From NCBI GenBank assembly GCA_900473795.1, contig UCMT01000038.1:1-54978 (forward strand): a stretch of DNA of 54,978 nt, read 5' to 3'. A program made the translations under genes and the position numbers. The notes under the pieces were generated by a model, which did not search any database, had not been told where the DNA came from, and saw only the letters and a list, made by a program, of their open reading frames with translations. Origin of the DNA: Hyphomicrobiales bacterium. Its GTDB lineage: Bacteria > Pseudomonadota > Alphaproteobacteria > Rhizobiales > Rhizobiaceae. Numbering within the stretch: the stretch's first letter is position 1; the number at the start of each line of letters is the position of its first letter. Shown in pieces: positions 44,524-53,269 of this stretch.

Positions 44524-46410
44524 TCACACTGCCGCTGCACCGCGCACGACAACTCCCAGATCGTCGCTTTCGCGGACCTTCTTCAGCATTTCCTCGGCCT
44601 GGGTCGCTTCGCGCTGGCGGTTCCACATCGAGGCGTAAAGGCCGTCGCGGTCGATAAGTTCCCCATGCGTGCCCCGCTCGGCGATGCCGCCATCCTTCAG
44701 GACGATGATCTCGTCGGCGTGAATGACCGTCGACAGGCGGTGGGCGATGACCAGCGTCGTGCGGTTCTGCGAGACGATATCGAGTGCTGCCTGAATCTCC
44801 TGCTCGGTGCGGGTGTCGAGCGCCGAAGTCGCCTCGTCGAGGATGAGGATCGGCGGGCTTTTCAGCACCGTGCGGGCGATGGCGACGCGCTGCTTCTCGC
44901 CGCCCGACAGCTTCAGGCCGCGCTCGCCGACCATCGCGCCGTAGCCCTCCGGCAGGCTCTCGATGAATTCGCCGATCTGGGCGATATCCGCCGCCGCCTC
45001 GATCTCCGCCTGCGTGGCCGAGGTGCGGCCGTAGCGGATGTTGTAGGCGATCGTGTCGTTGAACAGTACCGTATCCTGCGGCACCATGCCGATCACGGCG
45101 CGCAGGCTCTTCTGCTTCACATCGCGCACGTCCTGACCATCGATGGTGATGGCGCCCTCCTGGACATCGTAGAAACGGTAGAGAAGGCGCGACAGCGTCG
45201 ATTTGCCGGCGCCCGAGGGACCGACGACGGCGACGGTCTTTCCGGCCGGGACCTCGAAACTGATGCCCTTGAGGATCGGACGGGCCGGATCATAGGCGAA
45301 ATGCACGTCCTTGAAGGCAATCGCGCCGCGATTGATCACCAGTTCCTTCGCGTCCGGACAGTCGACGACCTCGGCCTCGACGTCGAGCAGGTCGAACATC
45401 TTCTCGATATCCGTCAGGCCCTGGCGGATTTCACGATAGACGAAGCCGATGAAGTTGAGCGGGATGGCGAGCTGGATCAGCATCGCATTGATGAAGACGA
45501 AATCGCCGAGCGTCTGCTCGCCGCGCTGCACGGCCAAGGCCGACATGACCATCATGACTGCGGTGCCCGCGCCGAAGATCAGCGCCTGGCCGAAGTTGAG
45601 CCAGCCGAGCGAGGTCCAGACCTGCGTGGCGGACCGCTCGTAGCGTGCCATGGACTGGTCGAAACGCTTGGCCTCCATCTCCTCGTTGCCGAAATATTTG
45701 ACCGTCTCGAAGTTCAGAAGGGAATCGATCGCCTTGGTATTGGCGTCGGTATCGCTGTCGTTCATCGAGCGGCGGATCGAGATGCGCCAGTCGCTCGCCT
45801 TGATCGTGAACCAGATATAGAGCCAGACAGTGATGGCGGTCACCAGCAGATAGCCGAAGCCATACCCCCACCAGAAGACCACCGCCGTCATAAGGAACTC
45901 GATCAGGGTCGGCACCGTATTCAGGATGGTGAAGCGGACGATGGTTTCGATGCCCTTGGTGCCGCGCTCGATGATGCGCGACAGTCCGCCGGTGCGGCGT
46001 TCCAGATGGAAGCGCAGCGACAGCTGGTGCATGTGGACGAAGGTGCGATAGGCAAGCTGGCGCACCGCATGCTGGCCGACACTGGCAAAGAGAGCGTCGC
46101 GCAGCTGGTTCAGCCCCGCCTGCAGCAGCCGCGCCAGGTTATAGGCAAGCACGAGCATCACGGCGCCGGTGAAGACGGCGGGGAGAACGCCGACGATGTC
46201 GGTCTTGCCGTTCAAGGCATCGGTCGCCCATTTGAAGAAATAAGGCACGAGCAACAGCACGATCTTGGCGACCAGCAGGATGAGGGTCGCCCAGACGACG
46301 CGCATCTTGAGGTCGGTACGGTCGGTCGGCCACATATAGGGCCAGAGGTTCATGATCGTCTGCAGCGGATTGCCTGCATCCGCCGATACCGTCTTCTTCT
46401 GCGCTGCCAC
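44524..46410 (-). CDS. Atm1-type ABC exporter (fused permease and ATPase)
   Basis: A half-transporter of about 628 residues. Residues about 30-330 hold six membrane helices beginning LKMRVVWATLILLVAKIVLLL, and about 360-600 form the ATPase with Walker [10 protein letters not shown], signature LSGGEKQ and Walker B ILILDEATSALD. The N-terminal NLWPYMWPTDR block and SLRFHLERRTGGLSR match the Atm1/ABCB7 branch that exports glutathione- or sulfur-linked compounds and heavy metal conjugates. The substrate is inferred. I chose GTG 46410 because it gives the normal N-terminus; frames reach 46506. No adjacent metal gene. Confidence 0.88.
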   Translation of the reverse strand: MAAQKKTVSADAGNPLQTIMNLWPYMWPTDRTDLKMRVVWATLILLVAKIVLLLVPYFFKWATDALNGKTDIVGVLPAVFTGAVMLVLAYNLARLLQAGLNQLRDALFASVGQHAVRQLAYRTFVHMHQLSLRFHLERRTGGLSRIIERGTKGIETIVRFTILNTVPTLIEFLMTAVVFWWGYGFGYLLVTAITVWLYIWFTIKASDWRISIRRSMNDSDTDANTKAIDSLLNFETVKYFGNEEMEAKRFDQSMARYERSATQVWTSLGWLNFGQALIFGAGTAVMMVMSALAVQRGEQTLGDFVFINAMLIQLAIPLNFIGFVYREIRQGLTDIEKMFDLLDVEAEVVDCPDAKELVINRGAIAFKDVHFAYDPARPILKGISFEVPAGKTVAVVGPSGAGKSTLSRLLYRFYDVQEGAITIDGQDVRDVKQKSLRAVIGMVPQDTVLFNDTIAYNIRYGRTSATQAEIEAAADIAQIGEFIESLPEGYGAMVGERGLKLSGGEKQRVAIARTVLKSPPILILDEATSALDTRTEQEIQAALDIVSQNRTTLVIAHRLSTVIHADEIIVLKDGGIAERGTHGELIDRDGLYASMWNRQREATQAEEMLKKVRESDDLGVVVRGAAAV

Positions 46411-46515
46411 TTTGTGTCCGCCTTCGTTCTTCGACTGCCTGTTTCTGACAGCCCCTGCGCGCTTGGATGTCACGACGATGACCATCGTTGGAAAGCGCGC
46501 CCGCAATCTCCAATC

Positions 46516-46547
46516 AAAAGCGGCGCCTTTCTCAAGGCGCCGCTTTT
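46516..46547. terminator. Terminator between the LysM gene and the ABC exporter gene
   Basis: AAAAGCGGCGCCTT (46516-46529) pairs perfectly with AAGGCGCCGCTTTT (46534-46547), loop TCTC. T runs follow on either strand. It ends the LysM transcript before the exporter gene. Confidence 0.9.
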
Positions 46548-46603
46548 CGTTTCAGATAGGTTTCATGAAGACCGGCCGCAATGGAGCCGCCGACAAAAAG
46601 CGA

Positions 46604-48394
46604 TCACGGCAGATGCTTCACGTGCTTGCGGTGCATCTCCCGCGCTTCAGCCTCCGACATAGCCTTGTCCGGCACGCCGAAGATCTGGCCCGGCAGGATG
46701 CGGTCCGGATTGGCGATCTGGTCCTCGTTGGCGAGATAGATCGTCGTGTAGCGAACCCCCGCACCATAGACGCGGCGCGAAATCTGCCAGAGCGTATCGC
46801 CACGGCGGATGATCACCGAAGTCTTGCTCTGCTGCAGCGGCGCCTGCTGCACCGTTTCCGGCTCGGCAGCTGCCTGCCCGGTTGCCGGTTTCTCGGCCGG
46901 TGCGGCATTGTCGGTGCCTGTCGCAGCGGCAGCGCCTGACTCTGCGGAAGGCGTGGCTGACTCTGCGGCAGGCTTCTCAGCCGTTTCCGCCGCCGGCTTG
47001 GCGATCTCGTTCTGCACCGGCTGGGTCGTTGCATCCGTCGCGACCGCATTGCCGCCGGTGCCGTCGGTACGCGGCATCAGCGCCGAGCCGACCGCGGCCT
47101 CGATCTTGCCGAGCGATGCGGAAACGCTGGCGGCATCCGCCGGCAGCGCCTTCAGCACGGCAAGCGCATCGGCCGCGGACTTGGCCGCCTTGGCCGCCAT
47201 TTCCTTGACGCCGGCATCGAGATTGTCGGCGACCTTGAAGTCGGCGAGCGACTTCAAGGCAATTTCCGTTGCCGAGCGCGCCGCCGCCAGTTCTTCCGCC
47301 GTCGGCACCTTGCCATCCGCAAACAGCCCCTTGAGCAGGCCAAGCGCCTTCGTCGCCTCCATCCGCAGGCCATCGAAGCTGCCGCCCTCGAGGGGTGCGA
47401 CAGTCCCTTGCGCACCGGGTTGAGCGACCGCTGCCACCTGATCGCCGGCCGGGCGATCGAAGGGAACGGAAGCGCGCGTGTCGACCGTGCTGCCGTCAGC
47501 GCCCATCACGTCGGCGCGGATCGTGTGGCCTCCCACCGGCAGGTCGATCGCGCCTTCAACGACAAAACGCCCCTGCTCGTCGGCCTTAATTTCGCCGACA
47601 GGCTTGTCATCGGCATAGACGCGCACCAGCGCGCCGGCCTTGGCGTTGCCGGCAACGAAAATCTTCTTGCCTTCGATCTCGACCGCGGAGACAACGACGG
47701 CCGGCTTCTCGCCGGTTGCCGGGGTCTGGGACGGAACGGCGGTATCCGTCGCCGATGCACCGGGAACAGGCTCTGCCTTTGCAACTTCGCCCGTCGTTGA
47801 CTGGGTAGCCGCATCAGCAGGCTTTGCCTCGGCCACCGGTTTGGTGATGATGCGGCTCGCCTCGCCCGGCTTCGACACCATGGCGAGCAGTTCGCCGGCC
47901 TTGTCCTTGGGGATCGAAACGGTGGCGACCTCTTCCGAGGACTTGGTTGCGCCGTTTTCGCCAACGCTGCGCAGCGTCAGCTGATAATCACCGGCTGCGA
48001 GCGGCTTGTCGAAAACCGCGGCAAAATCACCCGCCGCGCCGACGTCCGCCGTGCCGATGACGGTATCGCCGCTCATGATTTCAAGCTTGGTGTTGGGCTG
48101 CGCCCGCCCGGCAATGACCGTCGACCCGTCCGGTTCGACGCGCAGGACGTCGAAACCCGGCACTGTCCACGCCGCTACCGGATCGGCGGACTTGGCGGCG
48201 TCGGTCGCCGCCTCGCCTCCGGCATTGGGCTTTGCGCTCTTCGTATCGGCCAGCGTTGCCGAACTATCCGCCGGGGCATCGGCCGTGAGCGTGTCCTTGC
48301 CCTTGTTGATATTCGGCAGCACAAAGAAAACCATCAGCAGGGATGCAATTGCCAGGACGATAAGGGCCACCCAGCCGGCCTTGTTCTTCATCAT
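46604..48394 (-). CDS. LysM-domain envelope protein
   Basis: A 596-residue protein. A short cytoplasmic N-terminus and one membrane helix (about residues 8-28, VALIVLAIASLLMVFFVLP) anchor it. The rest is periplasmic, very rich in Ala, Glu, Pro and Thr. Two segments (about 80-170 and 240-310) look like Ig-type beta repeats (VIAGRAQPNTKLEIMSGD, IFVAGNAKAGALVRVYADD). The C-terminal LysM (about 540-585, RRGDTLWQISRRVYG) should bind peptidoglycan. No hydrolase domain is seen. The start ATG 48394 has GGAG upstream; Met2 follows at once. The next gene is divergent. Confidence 0.85.
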   Translation of the reverse strand: MMKNKAGWVALIVLAIASLLMVFFVLPNINKGKDTLTADAPADSSATLADTKSAKPNAGGEAATDAAKSADPVAAWTVPGFDVLRVEPDGSTVIAGRAQPNTKLEIMSGDTVIGTADVGAAGDFAAVFDKPLAAGDYQLTLRSVGENGATKSSEEVATVSIPKDKAGELLAMVSKPGEASRIITKPVAEAKPADAATQSTTGEVAKAEPVPGASATDTAVPSQTPATGEKPAVVVSAVEIEGKKIFVAGNAKAGALVRVYADDKPVGEIKADEQGRFVVEGAIDLPVGGHTIRADVMGADGSTVDTRASVPFDRPAGDQVAAVAQPGAQGTVAPLEGGSFDGLRMEATKALGLLKGLFADGKVPTAEELAAARSATEIALKSLADFKVADNLDAGVKEMAAKAAKSAADALAVLKALPADAASVSASLGKIEAAVGSALMPRTDGTGGNAVATDATTQPVQNEIAKPAAETAEKPAAESATPSAESGAAAATGTDNAAPAEKPATGQAAAEPETVQQAPLQQSKTSVIIRRGDTLWQISRRVYGAGVRYTTIYLANEDQIANPDRILPGQIFGVPDKAMSEAEAREMHRKHVKHLP

Positions 48395-48639
48395 GCATTT
48401 CTCCAAATGGCCCGAAGCCGCCTGTGCCCGCCATGGGCGCGAAAGGACGGCTCTCCCCAAGCCTACATGCCTGCCGCTTTCCGTTTGCCTAATCTCGCGG
48501 AATCAGCCCCCGCACATATCGTCTGCTCATTCTTAAAAATTGCTAACGATTTCCGCTGCTTTCCACAAGCACCACCGCATATTCAGGCATAGACACGGCC
48601 TTCATTTCCGTCATTTTTCTTGACGCGTGCTGCGGTGCA

Positions 48640-49275
48640 ATGTCTCTTTGGGCCATGAACGAGAAAAATATCCCGATTCGATCCATTTGCGTCTACTGCG
48701 GCTCGCAGCCCGGTCGCGACCAATCCTATATCGATGCCGGCCGTATTCTCGGCAAATCCATCGCCGAAAACCATCTTCGGCTCGTCTATGGCGGCGGCAC
48801 GAAGGGCATCATGGGCGCGGTCGCAAGCGGCGTTCTTTCGCACGGTGGCCGCGTTACCGGCATTATACCAGAATTTCTGATGGATATGGAGGCGACGCGC
48901 CATTCGCTCGGGCAACTCAGCGAACTGATCGTGACGCCGGACATGCATGACCGCAAGCACAAGATGTTCGAGCGCTCCGACGCCTTCGTCACCCTGCCGG
49001 GCGGCATCGGCACGCTGGAGGAGATCGTCGAGATCATGACCTGGGCGCAGCTCGGCCGTCACCGCAAGCCGATCGTGCTCGTCAATATCAACGGCTTCTG
49101 GGATCCGCTGATGACGCTGGTCCAGCACATGGCGGAAGCCGGGTTCATCCACACCGCCCATCTCGTCCAGCCGCTCGTCATCGACGCGGCAGAAGAGGTC
49201 GTTCCCGCATTGCTGGCCCATTGGGCAAGCGAAGTCGATCGCGACGGCGAGGCCGGGATCATCTCCAAGCTTTGA
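48640..49275 (+). CDS. LOG family protein (nucleoside monophosphate phosphoribohydrolase)
   Basis: A 211-residue Rossmann-fold enzyme. The motifs are YGGGTKGIMG and PGGIGTLEE, the signature of the LOG/YvdD/TIGR00730 family. Members split the ribose 5-phosphate from cytokinin nucleotides or from AMP and related nucleotides. In a plant-associated bacterium this could release free cytokinin, but the same protein is common in bacteria without that role. The start may be ATG 48640 or 48655; neither has a strong ribosome site. Confidence 0.88.
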   Translation: MSLWAMNEKNIPIRSICVYCGSQPGRDQSYIDAGRILGKSIAENHLRLVYGGGTKGIMGAVASGVLSHGGRVTGIIPEFLMDMEATRHSLGQLSELIVTPDMHDRKHKMFERSDAFVTLPGGIGTLEEIVEIMTWAQLGRHRKPIVLVNINGFWDPLMTLVQHMAEAGFIHTAHLVQPLVIDAAEEVVPALLAHWASEVDRDGEAGIISKL

Positions 49276-49288
49276 TGTATATGGCTGG

Positions 49289-49313
49289 ACCCGCCGGAAT
49301 TATTCCGCCGGGT
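49289..49313. terminator. Hairpin at the convergent LOG/rarD junction
   Basis: ACCCGCCGGAA (49289-49299) pairs with TTCCGCCGGGT (49303-49313) with one mismatch and a 3-base loop. It covers the last codons and stop of rarD, so the rarD end doubles as terminator stem. Confidence 0.6.
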
Positions 49314-50238
49314 TTGCCACCATAGCGCGGCGTGCGCGGCTTTCCATCAGCATCGACGTCGAATAGACCGCCAGTGCTGCCCAGATCAAAATGAAGGCGA
49401 TGAGCTTCGGCGTGCCGAAGGGCTCATGGAAGATGAAGACGGCGATCAGGAAGATCATCGTCGGGGCGATGTACTGCATGATGCCGATGGTCGAGAGCCG
49501 CAGCAGCTTGGCGCCGTTGGCGTAGATCATCAGCGGTACGGCGGTGACGACGCCGCAGGCCATGAGCAAGGCGACATCGGCAAGGCCGGTATCGAAGAAG
49601 TGGCCCTGCCCCGACGCTTCCAGATAGCCGATATAGCCGAGCGCCGGCACGCTGAGTAGCAGCACTTCCAGGAAGAAGCCCTGATTGGGCCCGACCGGCA
49701 GGGTCTTGCGGAAGAAGGCATAGAGGCCCCAGGAGAGCGCCAGCCCGATCGAGACCCAGGGCAGGCCACCCGCGTCGAAGGCGAGCACGACGACGGCGAT
49801 TGCCGCGAGAACGATGGCGACGATCTGCGCCGGATTGAGCTTTTCCTTCAGGAGCACGGCGCCGAGGAAGATCGAGAACAGCGGGTTGATGTAATAGCCG
49901 AGCGCGGTCTCGAGCGCCCGCCCTGCCCCGATCGCCCAGACATAGATGCCCCAGTTGATGGTGATGAGGACGGCAGTGACCATCGCCATCTTCAGCATGC
50001 GTGGCGTGCGCAGCGCCATCCTTATGTCATCGGTGCGGCCAAGCAGGACGAGCACGGCGCCCGCGAGCGGCAGGGACCAGACGATCCGGTGGGCGACGAC
50101 CTCGAAGGCCGGGATATGGGCAACGGCTTTCATGAAGAAAGGCAGGAAACCCCAAAGCAGGTAGGCCGTCAGCGCGAAGGCGAAGCCGCGCGGCGAATCG
50201 CCGTTCTGCACCACCGGTGTTTGTTCCGCATCAGCCAT
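49300..50238 (-). CDS. rarD: EamA family transporter RarD
   Basis: A 312-residue membrane protein with about ten helices in two EamA repeats. RarD features are GFAFALTAYLLWGFLPFFMK at the N-terminus, and ETALGYYINPLFSIFLG in the middle. It belongs to the drug/metabolite transporter group; the name comes from chloramphenicol sensitivity phenotypes, and the substrate is unknown. It is divergent from the cpdB-like gene across 200 bases. Confidence 0.9.
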   Translation of the reverse strand: MADAEQTPVVQNGDSPRGFAFALTAYLLWGFLPFFMKAVAHIPAFEVVAHRIVWSLPLAGAVLVLLGRTDDIRMALRTPRMLKMAMVTAVLITINWGIYVWAIGAGRALETALGYYINPLFSIFLGAVLLKEKLNPAQIVAIVLAAIAVVVLAFDAGGLPWVSIGLALSWGLYAFFRKTLPVGPNQGFFLEVLLLSVPALGYIGYLEASGQGHFFDTGLADVALLMACGVVTAVPLMIYANGAKLLRLSTIGIMQYIAPTMIFLIAVFIFHEPFGTPKLIAFILIWAALAVYSTSMLMESRARRAMVANPAE

Positions 50239-50438
50239 GGCGCTTCATCCCGTCGAGAATTTTATCGTTGGCCCGTCCTACCCCAAAGGCCGTTGATCAA
50301 CCAATTCATTTCCGTGAACTTGCATGCAGCGAGGCTGATAGAGACCGGCGGAAAATAGGTGATATTTTGCGGGGTGCATTCCGCAGCGTCCCACCCTAGG
50401 TTTCAGCCAGGCAATGACCGGTCAGACGAAGGGACTTC

Positions 50439-52427
50439 ATGATGTCATCCAACCTCGCGCTCCATCCGATAACCCGCCGCTCGCTGCTGAGCGGTGCCGC
50501 CGCCACTTCCGCCCTCATCCTGCTGCATCCCTTTGCTGCCCGCGCGGCCGCCAACCAGGCGCACCTGCGCATCATGGAAACGACCGACATCCACGTTCAC
50601 GTCTTCCCCTACGACTATTACAGCGACAAGCCGAACGACACGATGGGGCTTGCCCGCACCGCCTCGATCATCGACGCCATCCGCGCCGAGGCCGGCAATT
50701 CCTTCCTCATCGACAATGGCGATTTCCTGCAGGGCAACCCGATGGGCGACTACATGGCCTATCAGCGCGGCATGAAGGATGGCGACGTGCACCCGGTCAT
50801 CAAGGCGATGAACGTGCTCGGTTACGAGGCGGGCACACTGGGAAACCATGAGTTCAACTATGGCCTCGACTACATGTTCAAGGTGCTCGCCGGGGCCAAT
50901 TTCCCCTATGTCTGCGCCAACCTGACCAAGGGGCAGCTCGCCTCCGACCCGAAGAAGGACGAACTGTTCTTCAAGCCCTATACGATCGTCGAGAAGATAG
51001 TGACCGACGGCTCGGGCGCCACCAGCCCGCTGAAGATCGGCATCATCGGCTTCGTGCCGCCGCAGATCATGCTCTGGGACATCAAGAACCTGGAGGGCAA
51101 GGCGCAGACACGCGACATCGTCGAGGCGGCAAAGGCCTGGGTGCCGGCGATGAAGGAGGACGGCGCCGACATCGTCATTGCGCTGTCCCACTCCGGCATC
51201 GACGGCAGCGGCCAGAGCGAGCGGATGGAGAATGCCTCGCTCTATCTCGCCGGCGTCGAGGGGATCGATGCGGTTTTCACCGGCCACCAGCACCTCGTCT
51301 TCCCCGGCCCCAAGAGCTTCGACGGCATCGAGGGTGTCGACCCCACCAAGGGCACGCTGCTCGGCAAGCCGGCGGTGATGGGCGGTTTCTGGGGTTCGCA
51401 TCTCGGCCTGATCGACCTGCTCATCGAAAAGGACGGCAAGAACTGGAGGATCGTCGACTTCACCACCGAAGCGCGGCCGATCTACCACCGCGAGGACAAG
51501 AAGGTGGTCGCCGACGTGGCGGACCGGGCCGATGTGCTGAATGCCGCCAATGCCGAGCATGAGGCGACGCTCGCCTATGTCCGCACGCCGGTCGGCAAGA
51601 CCTCGGCGCCGCTCTATTCCTACTTTGCGCTGGTGGCCGACGATCCATCCGTGCAGATCGTCTCCAATGCGCAGACCTGGTACATCAAGGAGATGCTGAA
51701 GGACACGGACTACAGGGACCTGCCGGTGCTTTCGGCGGCAGCCCCGTTCAAATCCGGCGGCCGCGGCGGCGCGGACTATTATACCGACGTCCCTGCCGGC
51801 GACATCGCCATCAAGAACGTCGCCGATCTCTATCTCTATCCGAACACCGTGCAAGCGGTGGTCATCACCGGGGCGCAGGTGAAGAACTGGCTGGAAATGT
51901 CAGCTGGCATGTTCAACACCGTCGCGCCGGGCGCAAAGGATGCGCCGCTGCTCAATCCCGACTTCCCCTCATACAATTTCGACGTCATCGACGGCGTGAC
52001 CTATGAGATCGACCTCGCCCAGCCGGCCAAATACGACAAGGACGGCAAGGCCGTGAACGAGGGATCGAACCGCATCCAGAACCTCTCCTTTAAGGGCAAG
52101 CCGATCGATCCGGCGCAGAAATTCGTCGTCGCCTCCAACAACTATCGCGCCGGCGGTGGCGGCAAGTTTCCCGAGATCACTAGCGACAAGGTGGTGTTCG
52201 CCGCGCCCGACACCAATCGCGACGTCATCGTCCGCTACATCCTCGCCGAAGGCACCATCAACCCATCGGCCGACGGCAACTGGCGCTTCAAGCCGGTAGA
52301 CGGTGCGACCGCAATCTTCGAGACAGGCCCGAAGGCGCGCGGGCTGATCGCCGACGTCAAGGGCGTGACGATCGAGGATGCCGGCGACGGTGCGGACGGA
52401 TTTGCGAGGTTCCGGCTGGTGTTGTGA
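50439..52427 (+). CDS. Tat-exported 2',3'-cyclic-nucleotide phosphodiesterase/3'-nucleotidase (CpdB-like)
   Basis: A 662-residue periplasmic enzyme. The signal peptide has a twin-arginine motif TRRSLLSG (about 12-19) and a hydrophobic stretch ending ARAAA. The metallophosphatase domain (about 45-370) has TTDIHVHVFPYDY, DNGDFLQGNP, LGNHEFNYG, LSHSGIDG and FTGHQHLVFPG. The C-terminal 5'-nucleotidase domain (about 385-640) has NNYRAGGGGKFPE. It releases nucleosides and phosphate from cyclic nucleotides outside the cytoplasm. GAAGGGA precedes ATG 50439. Confidence 0.9.
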   Translation: MMSSNLALHPITRRSLLSGAAATSALILLHPFAARAAANQAHLRIMETTDIHVHVFPYDYYSDKPNDTMGLARTASIIDAIRAEAGNSFLIDNGDFLQGNPMGDYMAYQRGMKDGDVHPVIKAMNVLGYEAGTLGNHEFNYGLDYMFKVLAGANFPYVCANLTKGQLASDPKKDELFFKPYTIVEKIVTDGSGATSPLKIGIIGFVPPQIMLWDIKNLEGKAQTRDIVEAAKAWVPAMKEDGADIVIALSHSGIDGSGQSERMENASLYLAGVEGIDAVFTGHQHLVFPGPKSFDGIEGVDPTKGTLLGKPAVMGGFWGSHLGLIDLLIEKDGKNWRIVDFTTEARPIYHREDKKVVADVADRADVLNAANAEHEATLAYVRTPVGKTSAPLYSYFALVADDPSVQIVSNAQTWYIKEMLKDTDYRDLPVLSAAAPFKSGGRGGADYYTDVPAGDIAIKNVADLYLYPNTVQAVVITGAQVKNWLEMSAGMFNTVAPGAKDAPLLNPDFPSYNFDVIDGVTYEIDLAQPAKYDKDGKAVNEGSNRIQNLSFKGKPIDPAQKFVVASNNYRAGGGGKFPEITSDKVVFAAPDTNRDVIVRYILAEGTINPSADGNWRFKPVDGATAIFETGPKARGLIADVKGVTIEDAGDGADGFARFRLVL

Positions 52428-52518
52428 GGAGTCTAAACTCGCGTTTGAACGGGCGATTTCCTTATTGCCCTTCACCTACGAACACATGACAGGATTCAGC
52501 TGTTTCGCTTTGCGCCAA

Positions 52519-53001
52519 TTAGTTTGGTAAGACAAAGAGACCAAATTTGGAAACTTGGGAGCACAACAGTTCAAGCTGCTTCGGCGATTCCGCGATAATC
52601 AAGTCGGTGCGATCATATCCACCCATGACGCGTACTCCGAAATCCGCAAAGTAAACGTCCATTAAGCGCTGCTCTCGGAGACTGCTCATTAAGACCTTCT
52701 CGAGTTCAACATCGACGATATCGAATTTTCGAAACGGACGAGGGTAATTGCATATCGCCCCATGACGCCCGAGCATACGATATAGTTCGAGAAGTTTGTG
52801 TTCACCGACGAGATAATCGTCAAGTTTGCCTGCACGTAAAGCAATCGAGTAACTCATCAAGGGACTTGCTCCGGCCTCCTCTTCAGAGAGCCAGTGGTCA
52901 AAGACAGAAATACTTGCATAGGCAAGCCCCATCTCAGAAATGTCTTTTTCCTCGAAATCTAACTCAGGAAAATGAGCTTCTAGCGAATTCTTCGTTTCCA
53001 T
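52519..53001 (-). CDS. Hypothetical protein, AT-richer orphan
   Basis: A 160-residue acidic, soluble protein with no signal peptide or membrane helix and no domain that I recognise. It looks alpha/beta: FPELDFEEKDISEMGLAYASISVFDHWL at the N-terminus and VYFADFGVRVMGGYDRTDLIIAE later. Its base composition is visibly more AT-rich and its codons (TTA, ATA, AGA) unlike its neighbours, which suggests transfer. It is a lone gene flanked by CpdB and a palindromic repeat. Size and acidity would suit an immunity-type protein, but there is no direct evidence. Confidence 0.6.
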   Translation of the reverse strand: METKNSLEAHFPELDFEEKDISEMGLAYASISVFDHWLSEEEAGASPLMSYSIALRAGKLDDYLVGEHKLLELYRMLGRHGAICNYPRPFRKFDIVDVELEKVLMSSLREQRLMDVYFADFGVRVMGGYDRTDLIIAESPKQLELLCSQVSKFGLFVLPN

Positions 53002-53107
53002 CTAATTTCCTACTTAAAATGCGTCACTGAAAATGCGTCGCTGACTCTGACAGGTTTTCAATAGTGCCCGAAAGATCGAAGAGTCGGGCCGCACCCCGCC
53101 CTCCGCC

Positions 53108-53213
53108 GTCATCCTTGGGCTTGACCCGAGGATCCACACGGCATGGCAGAAAATGACTTTGCGCGAAAGCGCTGGCTTCAGAAATGGATCCTCGGGTCAA
53201 GACCGAGGATGAC
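53108..53213. repeat. Rhizobial palindromic intergenic element with 29-bp arms
   Basis: Bases 53108-53136 (GTCATCCTTGGGCTTGACCC and on) pair with 53185-53213 with 27 of 29 matches; the loop is 48 bases. The theme GTCATCC..TTGACCCGAGGATCC and its complement is a widespread alphaproteobacterial repeat, as I recall. It lies between the orphan gene and cimA, in a gap of 268 bases. Confidence 0.75.
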
Positions 53214-53269
53214 AGAGTGTGTGGAGCGGCTCTGAAACTACAAAGCACCTCCCCTATCCAAAAAACTTC

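Noticed and set aside
53002..53269. Short frames inside the palindromic element before cimA
   Set aside because: They arise from the repeat arms, have no ribosome sites and differ in phase; the region is non-coding.
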